Assembly (NCBI GenBank): GCA_950295325.1
Contig: OX485807.1
Span: 30,477,666-30,537,665, forward strand
DNA: 60,000 nucleotides
DNA from: Polytrichum commune
Taxonomy: Eukaryota > Streptophyta > Polytrichopsida > Polytrichales > Polytrichaceae
Reading direction: 5' to 3'
Shown here: one piece after another, positions 1 through 10,914 of the stretch
How the letters are laid out: each line of letters opens with the position of its first letter
Position numbering within the stretch: position 1 is the first letter of the stretch
Program-made: the position numbers and the translations under genes
The notes under the pieces: generated by a model
Database searches by the model: none
Told to the model about the DNA's origin: nothing
The model's input: only the letters and a program-made list of their open reading frames with translations

Positions 1-642
1 GTTAATGGAAGAGGGGGAATAGACATGCCAAACTAGGTTGGGTAAGCCGGAGTAATTGGGGCCATGGCTTGGAGGGGCCTTGGATAAAACCAAGAAACTT
101 CTTAGTTGTGGGCTTGTCCGGGCGGGGACAAGGTGATGGCGCGTGCTCATAAAAGTGCTACCCGCGAGCTAACGAAAGTTGGCGCATGGGAGTCATGAAC
201 CCATGTCTCGAAAGAGCAAAGTGGGAACCGAGTCGGGCGGGACTTGGCATCACCCCCGTGCGATCGAGGCGTGGCTTAACAATGGAAAGCCATCTCGGAG
301 TTGCAACCGAGACAACTTAGTGGAAGCGTTGAGGTCTCGCCTAGATGTGTCATGTTAGGCTAGTGGAGCCTAACGGGGAGGCCCGAAAGGAGGGGCAACC
401 CAAGTGAGTCCCAAAGTAGGTGGGTCTAGTATAGGTTAGGTCCTTGGAGGAGAGATCCAAGGTCGCTAACGGACCACCTAGGAACGACACCTTTGGGACT
501 ATGCCAAATTTGAAGATGCATTGTGGGGGTCGCGCCCTAAGGTAAACACAATGCCGCACCATAGAGGATGGCAACTTGAGAATTGGTGTGCCGACTACGA
601 GTATAGTCGATGAGGGCATCGACTCCGTATGGTGGGGGTGAG
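1..642 (+). mobile_element. Internal 3' end of an LTR-A retrotransposon
   Basis: This stretch runs straight into a full LTR-A copy at 643. It ends in a G-rich purine tract (ggtgggggtgag, 631-642), where a polypurine tract should lie just before a 3' LTR. The 5-bp target duplication found around the other LTR-A copies is absent here. That is expected if this is the inner side of the 3' LTR of a full element whose 5' half lies left of the window. The sequence to the right of the LTR is ACTTA, the likely target site. No gag or pol coding is recognisable; the open frames here have no domain. The element could be non-autonomous. Confident as element-internal sequence, not as to family. Confidence 0.6.
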
Positions 643-1617
643 TGTCGCGCACCTCTCCATGAGGAGTGCCCGAAACACCATGGGCACAAGGGGGACCCCG
701 GAGTGACACCCGGGACTTGTGGCGCCGTTGGTGAGAGGGCCCAAGTGATCCTAGTGTGGGTGAGGGCCCCGGGCGTTGGGAACGCCTCCCACCCACGGAG
801 ACTAGGAGGCACAAGGGTAAGGCCATGAGTTATGCGTAGCTCATGGCGTGGTGATTCTAGAAAGCTCAAGAACACCTCAATCGGAGGTGTGAGCTAGGAG
901 TTATGGCCATTTGAGTGGGGCGCTGTCCCGGGACAGCGCCCTGCTACAGCAGTGCCTGGGAGTGATTCCCGGGACTGCCAAGGTTCAAACAGGCATAACT
1001 TCCTCAGGACTTGCTCAAATGGAGCTAGTGAGGAGTCCATTGGCATCTACGTGAAGCGTAGATGAACATGGAGTGGTTGGTTGTTATGATCAGACATCAT
1101 ACAAGGAAGTTATGATGGTCTGAAGCTGCTGGGGGGGGGTTCTAGGCCCAGCAGCTAAAGGAAAATGTCCACTTGGCCCCAACTCTTGGTAGAGAGACAA
1201 GAGGTTGGTTGACGGTGGGGTAGGGGCCCCGCGTGAAGTCCTAGAGGCTTATATGGGTGAGGTGGTGTGGCCTCACCCACCCGAGGCCGAACGGCACGGC
1301 CTCCATGGGCATTGGCCCATTGTGAGGCCATAGTTGCCTAGTATGGTTCGGGTTGTTGTAGTGTTGCTCCGGCAACGCGATGATCAACATAGGATTGGAC
1401 TTCCATGGATGGAAGTGCACATTGGGGAAATGGGTTACCGATTAAGGGGTGAGTCCCGAAAGCAAAGTAGGAGGGTTGGTTCCCACCTATGAACTATTGG
1501 TCCGGGGTTAGACGAGCTATCCATTAGCATGGCGGAATGCGAAGGGTTAGCGCTCGTAACCTTTGCTAGAAACGAAAATTGGCAAGATTATTAAGGGACC
1601 TAGCAAGGGTTGCGACA
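643..1617 (+). mobile_element. LTR-A copy 1 (3' LTR of the left-edge element)
   Basis: About 975 bp beginning TGTCGC and ending GCGACA, so it has the TG...CA ends and short inverted termini of an LTR. It is closely similar over its whole length to 2125-3098 and 42944-43917. A TATA-like cttatatggg near 1248 is kept in all three copies and may be the promoter. The short open frames inside are conserved only as DNA and carry no domain. There is no matching 5-bp duplication (gtgag against actta), consistent with this being one LTR of a longer element. Confidence 0.75.
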
Positions 1618-3949
1618 ACTTAGGAGTTTTTGAAGAAGATTAATAAAATTTTCTGTTGGTAGTGTCAGCGGAAAACCCGGATTTGGATCCGGGAAATCCA
1701 GGAGACCGGGGGTAGTTAGGGTTTCTTAAGCGGCGGCCGCTTGGGCCGCCGCCCTCAGTTTAGGGATTTTTGAGCCTCTACTTAAGGCTGAATATGGAGC
1801 TTGAGAAGGGTTCCTTCTCCATTGTTGTATTGTGATTACTCCTACTCCGAATAAATGTCTTTGCTTCTCACTCCTTGACTTCTCTTGATTGATGTTTGTG
1901 TGAATGATCCGGAGATCGTTAGTGGAAGAGAAAGAGAGAGCATGAGGGATAGGAGTTCCGGATAGGACATGAGAGAGTTCCGGATAGGACATGAGGGATA
2001 GGATCAGATCCGGTTATCGCCTTGTAGATCCTCTCTGAGTGTAGTGGGAGGGAAACCTCACTAATCCGGTAGGTTGGGTAACGTGTAGGTGGGATAGCCG
2101 CTGGGAAGATTGGGTGAGATCCGGTGTCGCGCACCTCTCCATGAGGAGTGCCCGAAACACCATGGGCACAAGGGGGACCCCGGAGTGACACCCGGGACTT
2201 GTGGCGCCGTTGGTGAGAGGGCCCAAGTGATCCTAGTGTGGGTGAGGGCCCCGGGCGTTAGGAACGCCTCCCACCCACAAAGACTAGGAGGCATGAGGGT
2301 GAGGCCATGAGCTATGCGTAGCTCATGGCGTGGTGATTCTAGAATGCTCAAGATCACCTCAATCGGAGGTGTGAGCTAGGAGTTATGGCCATTTGAGTGG
2401 GGTGCTGTCCCGGGACAGCGCCCTGGTACAGCAGTGCCTGGGAGTGATTCCCGGGACTGCCAAGGTTCAAACAGGCATAACTTCCTCAAGACTTGCCCGA
2501 ATGGGGCAAGCGAGGAGTCCATCGGCATCTACGTGAAGCGTAGATGAGGATGGAGTGGTTGGTTGTTATGATCAGACATCATACAAGGAAGTTATGATGG
2601 TCTGAAGCTGCTGGGGGGGTTCTAGGCCCAGCAGCTAAGGGAAAATGTCCACTTGGCCCCAACTCTTGGTAGAGAGACAAGAGGTTGGTTGGCGGTGGGG
2701 TAGGGGCTCCGTGTAGAGTCCTAGAGGCTTATATGGGTGAGGTGGTGTGGCCTCACCCACCCGAGGCCGAAAGGCAAGGCCTCCATGGGCATTGGCCCAT
2801 TGTGAGGACATAGTTGCCTAGTATGGTTCGGGTTGTTGTAGTGTTGCTCCGGCAATGCGATGATCAACATAGGATTGGACTTCCATGGATGGAAGTCCAC
2901 ATCTAAGGAATGGTTACCGATTAAAGGGTGAGTCCCAAAAGCAATGTAGGAGGGTTGGTTCCCTCCTATGAACTATAAGGTCCGGGGTAGGAGGAGCTAA
3001 CCATTAGCATGGCGGAATGCGAATGGTTAGCGCTCGTAACCTTTGCTAAAATTGAAAATTGGCAAGATTGTCAAAGGGGCTTAGCAAGGATTGCGACATC
3101 CGGAAGGGATCCGGACTTACGCCAATCTGATCTTCTGAAGAGGTCCCACCGTCCTTAGACGGACCTGTCCGGATTAGTGGTACGGATCGCCCAGTTATCT
3201 CAGATTGAATAGAGTCCAAGGTAGAGGTAGCCGGACAGATCCGTCGGACGGAGAAGGAGAGGTCCGGATCAGTAAGGATTCCGATAGGAGGCCACCTCCG
3301 GAGTGCAGTAGGAAGAGATCCTCATTGTTCCGAATGCCTGGGTAACGTCCATGTGAGATAGCCGTCGTTAGGACTGGGCAAGATCCGGAAGGTGCCGGAC
3401 TTACGCCATCCGACCTTCTGAAGAGGTCTCACAGTCTTTGGACGGGGTAATCCGGAAAGTGGTATGGGTCACCTACTCATCCCATCAAGTTAGATCTCCG
3501 GTCGGAATCCGGACTCCTCTGGCCACTATGGTCCCAAGAAACAATCCAGATCTCTCTGCATGACCTGCCAGGACGGACCTGATCAATCCGGATTGGTTGT
3601 GAGGGAGTTTCCGGATTCTAAACCTTATCAAGGACGTCTTCACCGGAAGAAACCAATTATTCTAGAGGGTAGACGTAAAGGGGTGGGTAAGTATTATAAA
3701 AAGGACCTAGAAATAACATCCGGAGAGGTACACTCCGGAAAAAGGCTAAGAATGTCCCCAAAGACCAAATATCCGGAAATTAGGATTTCGGGAAATTTGG
3801 CTAAGGAAGAAGAAATAAGCAGGTACGGAGAGTTTTAGACCTCCTACACTTCACAGAATCCCTGGACGATACTAGGGTCATCCGGACAACCCGGATTAGG
3901 CACTTAAAACCGCCAATCCGGATATTTTGGTGTTCGCGTGTTCCCACAG
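1618..3949. repeat. CCGGAT-rich LTR-like repeat, copy 1 (interrupted by a solo LTR-A)
   Basis: With the LTR-A insertion at 2125-3098 removed, this is about 1.35 kb and matches 4315-5648. Both copies share the cttaggagttttt start, a TGTCAGCGG block (1663 here), a conserved block around ctcagtttagggattttt, and the end gttcccacag. CCGGA and TCCGG words recur dozens of times. The shared right edge is sharp (cccacag at 3943-3949). On the minus strand that edge reads TGTGGGAAC, a plausible LTR start, with CGCTGACA as the far end. No matching target duplication or primer-binding site was found, so LTR identity is a hypothesis. The open frames here are shadows of the repeat. Confidence 0.55.
2125..3098 (+). 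mobile_element. Solo LTR-A (copy 2) with TCCGG target duplication
   Basis: 974 bp from TGTCGC to GCGACA, flanked on both sides by TCCGG (2120-2124 and 3099-3103). The uninterrupted target is visible in the second CCGGAT repeat around 4790-4810, where the same flanks run on. A single LTR with a 5-bp duplication is the usual product of recombination between the two LTRs of an inserted element. This insertion is younger than the CCGGAT repeat that it splits. Confidence 0.88.
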
Positions 3950-4360
3950 GCCTCCAACAGGGATCCGCGGACTGCCTCGATGTCGGGCGGGCAGAATCCG
4001 GAACAGGGCACCGGAAGCAATCCTTCTCCGGTCCGGAGTATCCGGAAAGGGGTAGTTTCCGGAACCCCAGGGACAGTATCCGGAACACCAAGGACCGGGA
4101 CACCGTGGACCGAGGGAGCAGCGGATTCGGAGGACGAGATTGCCCCGTCTCCGAACATGACAAGGATGCTCACGCGGCTCCAGAAGGCATCGCCGGGTGG
4201 GGGCTCATCCGCCGTCAGCGGACTCGGCAGTCATTCGAAGGAAGGATCGGCTCAGAAGAAGCACCGCTCTTCTTAGCTTGGAATGGCATCTAGATTAGTA
4301 AGGTAGAAAGGTAGAACTTAGGAGTTTTTGTGAATGAGGAATAAAATTCTCCCTTGGGTG
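3950..4360 (+). other. Spacer between the two CCGGAT repeats with a short low-complexity open frame
   Basis: The plus-strand frame 3938-4276 gives about 112 residues rich in Ser, Gly, Thr and Pro, ending KKHRSS then a stop. It is preceded by an acceptor-like gttcccacag. It could be the last exon of a lost reading frame or part of a truncated retrotransposon, but no domain is seen and the reading may be chance. A sequence just after the stop (tagaacttaggagttttt) matches the sequence bordering LTR-A copy 1 at 1618. This shows that the spacer plus repeat formed a tandem unit before LTR-A inserted. Confidence 0.3.
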
Positions 4361-5647
4361 TGTCAGCGGGAAATCCGGATCTTGATCCGGGAAATCCGGG
4401 AAAACGAGTGTAGTTAGGGTTTTCCTTAGCAGCAGCCACCTGGGCCGCCGCCCTCAGTTTAGGGATTTTGGGCCTCTACTTAAGGCTGAATAAGGAGTTG
4501 GGGAAGGGTTCCTTCTCCATTGTTGTATTGTGATTACTCCTATTCTAAATAAATGCCTTGGCTTCTCATTCCTTGAGTTTCGTTGATTGATGTTTGTGTG
4601 AATGATCCGGAGATCGTTAGCGGAGGAGAGAGAGAGCATGAGGGATAAGAGTTCCGGATAGGACATGAGAGAGGAGACCCGGATCAGATCCGGTTATTGC
4701 CTTGTAGATCATCTCTGGGTGTAGTGGGAGGGAAACCTCATTAATCCGGTGGGTTGAGTAACGTCTAGGTGGGATAGCCGCTGGGAAGATTGGGTGAGAT
4801 CCGGACAGGATCCGGACTTACGCCAATCTGATCTTCTGAAGAGGTCCCACCGCCCTTAGACGGACCCATCCGGATGGTGGTACGGATCGCCCAGTTAGCT
4901 CAGATTGAGTAGAATCCGAGGTAGAGGTAGCCGGATAGATCCGTCGGAAGGAGAAGGGAAGGTCCGGATCAGTAAGGGTTCCGGGTTGGAGGCCACCTCC
5001 GGAGTGTAGTAGGAAGAGATCCTCATTGTTCCGGATGTCAGGGTAACGTCCCGGTGAGACAGCCGTGGGGAAGATTAGGCAAAGGTCCGGAAGGAATCCG
5101 GACTTATCTGATCTTCCGAAGAGGTCTCATCACCGGTGGACGGGACAATCCGGAAAGTGGTACGATTCATCCAATCATCCCGTCAAGTCAGATCTCCGAT
5201 CGGAATCCGGACTCCTCTGGTCACTATGGTCCCAAGAAACAATCCGGATCTCTCTGTGTGACCTGCCAAGACGGATCTGATCAATCCGGATTGGTTGTGA
5301 GGGAGTTTCCGGATTGTAATCTTATCAAGGACGTCTTCAATCGGAAGAAACCACCTATTCTAGAGGGTAGACGTAGAGGGGTGGGTGAGCATTATAATTA
5401 GGACCTAAAGGTACCATCCGGAAAGGCACACTCCGGAAAAAGGCTAAGAGTGTTCCCAAAGACCTAAAGTCCGGAAATTAGGGTTTCCGGAAAATTGGCT
5501 AAGGAAGAGGAAATAAGCAGGTATGGAGAGTTCTAGACCTCCTACACTTCACAGAATCCCTGGACGATACTAGGGTCATCCGGACAAAGCCGGATTAGGC
5601 ACTCAAAAATGCCAATCCGGATATGTTGGTGTTCGCGTGTTCCCACA
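4361..5647. repeat. CCGGAT-rich LTR-like repeat, copy 2
   Basis: About 1.29 kb from TGTCAGCGG to cccaca, matching the copy at 1663-3948 with scattered substitutions. Its right edge abuts the transposase pseudogene directly, and the last 15 codons of the open frame at 5603-6784 (minus) are read from this repeat. It therefore truncates that gene, and the missing 3' part of the gene probably lies left of the window. The boundary base pattern fits an LTR terminus on the minus strand, but a target duplication could not be shown. Confidence 0.5.
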
Positions 5648-6687
5648 GAATTCTTCACGGATGTCCCCATTGTCAAAGAACATGGCCTCAGATTCCACGA
5701 TTGTCACTCGGCTTTGTGGCCAAAAACCTTGTGTCAAACATAAATGTGTTTCGACATCGGGTGCTAGCAATGCTGAGCGAATGTGATCCCAGTATGCAAT
5801 CAATGGTTCGTGGGTATCCCGAACACGCCTTGTGATGTTTTCATCGCACAATTCTTTCCAATATTGGATGAATCCGGATATACCTTTGATGATTTCTGGT
5901 CCAATCCTCATGGGGTTGGGTGTGCAAGGCTTCGGCTCCCCATCAGGTAGCATACATTTGCCCTCCTCGTTTTGGCGCCAAACAAGTATCCCTTCCTCCG
6001 GACCCCAATCCGGGGAAGTGCACAAAACTTTGAATTGCATGGCCGGCAGACCATCATCACGCATATAGAATCGGAATTGTTGAGCCTTGGTATGGCCCAC
6101 TAAGCGGTCACCTCCCTTAAGAATGAATGGTTCGATAAACGCTTTGAAATCGGGCACTTCTTCAATCAAATGCGGGATGACTGGCACATTATCCAAATCC
6201 ATGTATGATTTCATGAGAAGAGGAATTGTCGGAAAATCCTCCTCGTGCAACTTCATACTCCAACGTCCAAATGAAGCGTCAATGTCATCATACGTGTGGC
6301 CAACCATCAAAAAAGATACAAACACTTCTTTGAAAATGCCCTTGGCTACGAGCAATGACCAAAAACAAAACACGTATCGACATTTGTTGTCTTTGGCACA
6401 ATTGTCCAGTTGCACGTGTAGAGTTGGAGGCAAAGGTTTAGCAAGAACGGTTTGTTCAGGCGGTTCTTGAAGTGACGATAAACAAACTTCTTTCCCCTCT
6501 AGCACAGCCTTATAAATCGGTGTTGTTCCACATCCAACAAAAAGAGCACGAGAGGATGATGTTGGTGGACACTCAAGATCTCGTAGAAGTTTTGCAAAAG
6601 ACCCTACAGTATGATTGGCGTCGCCCGGAACGAAATCCAAGCCATAATGTGCATACTTGACGTCCACATGGCCATGTGCGATCATAC
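5648..6687 (-). pseudogene. DUF7869-type core exon
   Basis: The acceptor is ttaattcag (minus strand, ending 6688). The first residues GMIAHGHVDVKYAHYGLDF follow on in phase from ISVT of the previous exon. The middle holds PPTLHVQLDNCAKDNK, then a hydrophobic run AFFWSLL-like, then VGHTYDDIDASFGRW: the conserved acidic block of this family. The C-terminal third has ordinary composition and a Trp-rich stretch (FIQYWKELCDEN). The frame runs into the flanking repeat after DNGDIREE, so the true C-terminus is missing. Confidence 0.7.
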
Positions 6688-6856
6688 CTGAATTAAGACA
6701 TACAAATGAGAAGTACATTCCAATATCATCTATGATAAGGAAATTCAATTTTTCCGCAAGCAGGCCAAGAAAATGAACAAACACTTACGGATGTACATCC
6801 ATAACTCTTAACGATGAGTATGTGGGTTCGCAAAAAAAATGTGAAAACCAACGAAC

Positions 6857-7490
6857 CTGTGACAGATATTGGGAGCTTGAAATATCCATCTGTAGCCTTT
6901 ATTTTCCGTGCATAACAAGGGCACGCAATCTTCGCATGGTCCATTTTGTCATGAATGATTGTCAAAACCTCATTCGGCCTCATTATCGATAATGCGCGAT
7001 TTTTGTAGTAGTCTTGACAGTGTGCCTCCTGGTTGTTGACATGCTCAATGTACTTCCGTTGATGTCTATTGTGCGACTCAGTCCCTATTGGATGTGCATC
7101 TCGAAGGCCTTTGTATTTTTCACAAGCAGAACACCTAGCAAACTTATCCCCAGGCCTCTTCGTAATGTACTCTGCAAATTGTTGATTCTTGATCACACTC
7201 AATTTTGACAACGAAATCGGCCCACATCCAGCCTTTTCGCCAATCTCAATAACATCCATAAGTATGTTCTTCCATTTTGTCCCTATAGGCAAAACCATCT
7301 GGACAACCTTTTCCCCCGACGGCAGAGTCCGTGTCTTGTGTGGCATCGCATCCGCTAATGGTATAATGATGGTTGATAGTGTTGCAGCCGCTTGGAGTGT
7401 TGCCTCCCTGGGCTTCTTTGTGCCAGAGTTGCCATGGAACCGAGAACGCCGTCCTTGCAGTGAGTAGTTCTGGAACCTATAAAAATCTGC
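6857..7490 (-). pseudogene. Cys-rich middle exon of the DUF7869-type gene
   Basis: This exon begins at the retrotransposon junction (FYRFQNYSLQG) and ends ISVTG at a clean donor (cacag|gttcgt, minus strand). It contains FARCSACEKYK, an HxnH stretch and CPCYAR, a candidate zinc-binding region preceding the catalytic core, as expected in transposases of this kind. The upstream Ala-rich segment (TLQAAATLST) looks like a linker. No stop interrupts it. Confidence 0.65.
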
Positions 7491-10378
7491 TGTGGTACTT
7501 TTGGGCCACCCCCTTTCGAGGGAGCCTAAAAGTATCACACAAGCCCTTCGGTGAAGGTGGCCTGCATTTGCAGGCGCCCAAGCCGAACCCGGATGATAGG
7601 TGTATAACGTGAGTAGTTAGATTTTTAAGGGAGATTAAATATGCGTCGTAGTACCTCCGGAGGTTAGGCCTTAGTTTTTTACTAGTGTGGCTTTAAACTC
7701 CACTAACCAATTTCATATCTAGTTCTAACCTTAACCTACAACCTATTCTACGCGCAGACGCACCAGCCTTGAAACCAAGGCAATCCTAATTTGTGAATTG
7801 GGATGGTTCTGATACACCCAACCGGGTGTGACGCATACCACCCTAACTCAACGAACGGAATAACGACAATTTGATGGACCATTCAATTCTTCCTATTTCT
7901 TTATTTAGTTCTATTTAGTTTTCTAAGCGGGGGAACTTGGCCTAAGTCCCACCCTTCACACAAATTCCTTCTTAATTACTTACTTTTGTTTGCACGTCCT
8001 AACTTACTACATTAACATATTAGGCATCACCCCTTACCTCGGGTCTCTTGCCAACAAGGGTTTACGATTTATTTTGTATGTTTTGATTGTTAAATGTGTT
8101 TACACTGGATAGACCACGAAATGCAACTCAATGGGACCAGGGTGACGGGCGACCTGTAGGTTCAACCTGTTGCGCAATCTTCATAAATTGGGGCCATTAC
8201 TCCTAATCTATGGGGCCAACAACATAATAGTGGATTCGCGGGTCATTAACCCCACCTTTCCACCAACAACATTCAGAGTGGTCGTGTCGGTGATTAATCC
8301 GACTTACCACACACAAAACTTGCTAATAAATGAAGCTACTACCACAAAACATACCAAGGGCCCCGAAAACAATGGAATTGGGTACTCCCTTGGCGGTCAA
8401 GTGGTCAAGCCACTTGACCTTACGAGATAGGTGAGTGGGTTTAGAAATGCGTACCTTAGCCGTGCTCCCTCCAATCCTAAATGGAAGGCTTAAGGTTAGT
8501 TAATTTACCTCAATTTTCCTCGGTTGATTTGGGCTTGATGTAGGCCGAGCCGCTACCTCCTTCCTTGCTCCACTTTCCGAGCGTCGACCTTGCCTCCTTC
8601 TTTGTAACTAGTTTGGTAGTAAGCGTACCTTAGTTAACAATTAAAATATAAAGTGTTATTCTGCCCTGTAATTTAATCCTAAGCATAATATTTATACTTA
8701 GTGCACCAAATTATCTTTCCAATGATCTAAAAATCACTCTAATCGGATAAGAAATGCAAAAGTTATGAGGGTTGGAAGTGTGAGGTCGATTCAACCGACC
8801 CTTCCAACCCACCTATCTACCTTCTAACTTCAAAAATTCATAGCACATTCCTTACTACTTGGATCTAGGCTTTCCTTATATCATTGGAAAGCTATGAACA
8901 AGCTCTAACTAGAAAAATTATGACATCAGCAGGTTAAGCTAATAGAAATTCAGCGGACTCCTTGTAACACAGCAGTCAATCAAGAAGGCTTAAACTATGT
9001 ATCTCGCCTTCAACAATTCATATCTAATTCAAATCTTAGTCAAATCAAACGTTCTATATGACCCTGGAGAGATATTAAAAAGATGTATTTGATAAAAATA
9101 TGTGATTAGAAAGGCAAGCCGAAGTGAACCCAGCAGGTCCTCTGTAATGCAGCAGTCAACCAAAAGTTCTCAAACTATGTGTCCCATCTTACACAATTCA
9201 TATCTAATTCAAATCATGCTCAAATCAAATGTTCTAAGCCATTTTGGAAAGCTACACAAAAGTTCTACTTGGGAAAAATATAATTTCTTGGAATTAAAAT
9301 TCCTATTGGGCTCGCAGGTCTGATCCAGCAGCCGCTACCCACAAGACCACCCAGTTTTTCTACTCCATCTTTGAAAATCCATAACTAATTGTCATCTCAA
9401 CCAAATCACAAATGGGAAACGGCTATGGATAGCTATATGAAATCTCTCTAAGAGAAAAATGATAAGTATCTTGTTCTAGCTTTTGAACTAAGCCTTCAGG
9501 GCATTGGCAGATGAGGTCTATAATGCCTCTACTCAAAACTCTACCATCCAACCTACCTCTACAAAAGAAGGAATAATTTTGTTGGTGTGTTAATAAACAC
9601 ACAACCTAACTAGGAGAGAGAGAGTAGAGGAGGTTCTCAAGCCTTTCTTTTAGACCATTGAGAATACATGCTAAAGGATTTTTTCCTAACTACATTGAAG
9701 CAGGGCTTCGCCCAAAAACTAGAGAAAGAGAAAGAGCTACAAGGTGGAAGGAGGGGTTTTTAAACCCTCTCACAAAAGGGTTGGACCCCTCCTCCACCGG
9801 ATCCATTTTTCAAACCCTTTCCCGAAATTTTGGCTCGGGGGTTTTCCCGGTTGAGGTTGCCACCCTCTCGCCTAGGTGGCTCCGACGGGGAACCTAGAAA
9901 TCTTTCTAATTTTTCGCCATCGAATTGGCAAGGGGGCAAGTGGGCAAGTAGCCCCCTTGCTCTCTTTCTTTTTTGTCTTCAAAAGTCTTTAAGCCGATTT
10001 TATCTTCTAACGTAAAACACCTCCAATAGTCTTGTGTGCCTCACACTAACTAATAAACTAACACTTGCTTAGCTAGCATTTACTAACATTTGCTTAATAG
10101 CTAGCATCTACTAATATTTGCTTAGCTAGCATCTACTAACATTTGCTTAGCTAGCATCTACTAACATTTGCTTAGCTAGTTGTTTTTACTAGCTAGCACA
10201 TTTTTTCTACTTTGCTATCTTCTAGCACTACTTAGTTTCATTTTGACCTTCCTTCTTCTAGGCTAAATGCTAAATGAACTAATTTTTTTTCTAAATTCCC
10301 TATCAATTCTAACTTTTAATGCTAACATTCTAACTAAAAGTGATCCCGCAGAGTGGTGGACCACTCAAAGGGTTCACA
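7491..10378 (-). repeat. 3' LTR of the young retrotransposon
   Basis: 2888 bp, same length as its partner and apparently identical to it. On the minus strand it starts TGTGAACCC and ends GTACCACA. It contains a 24-bp minisatellite near its start (see 10068-10195) and several motifs of the type caattcatatctaattcaaatc repeated in diverged form between about 8820 and 9400. A shorter solo LTR of the same family is at 34288-36357. The short open frames inside it are not genes. Confidence 0.93.
10068..10195. repeat. 24-bp minisatellite within the LTR
   Basis: About five imperfect copies of a unit resembling cttagctagcatctactaac, each containing the NheI-like palindrome gctagc. The same array is in the partner LTR at about 17531-17658, and a shorter one is in the solo LTR near 36098-36180. 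Copy number differs between family members, as expected of slippage. Confidence 0.8.
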
Positions 10379-10914
10379 TATGTCGGCCATCAGGGGAGCT
10401 GCTCGTTCGAGCGCTACGAACACCAGCTCTTGCTCGTACGCCAATCCTGGGTACACGGTCACCTGCATGCACACCACCACTTACACATATATTTTTGTTT
10501 TGTTTTTTTTATTTCTTATTATTACTTGCACTTTTATCCGTTTAAAGATGTGAAGAGGAGAGAGAAAAGAAGAAGATAGTACTATACTAAAGCCAAAAAA
10601 CACTTCAAAGCCGCCACACTCCCCCACCGGACTGGGTTTGTGTCTATCTAGGACACCCCCTCCGCCTTGCGGGAGCAACTTGGAGCTATAGAAGAAAAAA
10701 CTTTCAACCCGCTTCCTTCCTCTTCGGAGAGAGTTCGGACTACAAGAGCAATTCCCAGGCGCTGAAGAAAGAAGGTCCCCCTACTGGTTTCCTTCAAACA
10801 ATGACCACGGAGGGCCGACCTCTAACCTAGCACCTATTGCAGGAATTTGAAACCCTCCGCCTTTGCTTTGGGTCTAAAGGTATCACATCGCATTTAATCC
10901 GCTAGTTGCACCTG
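10379..10914 (-). other. Untranslated 3' part of the retrotransposon
   Basis: This lies between the end of the pro-integrase frame and the 3' LTR. It contains a T-rich stretch (10495-10530) and no domain-bearing frame. Next to the LTR, where a polypurine tract should be, the minus strand reads ccgacata, which is not purine-rich. Either the tract lies slightly further in or this end was remodelled with the large internal deletion. The short plus-strand frames here are chance. Confidence 0.6.

Noticed and set aside
350-875. Open frames in LTR-A and its flank (also repeated at 2 kb and 43 kb)
   Set aside because: They are shared only as part of the LTR sequence, occur in several frames at once and have no domain.
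10267-10678. Small open frames in the 3' part of the retrotransposon
   Set aside because: No domain, overlapping in several frames, opposite to or outside the element coding strand.
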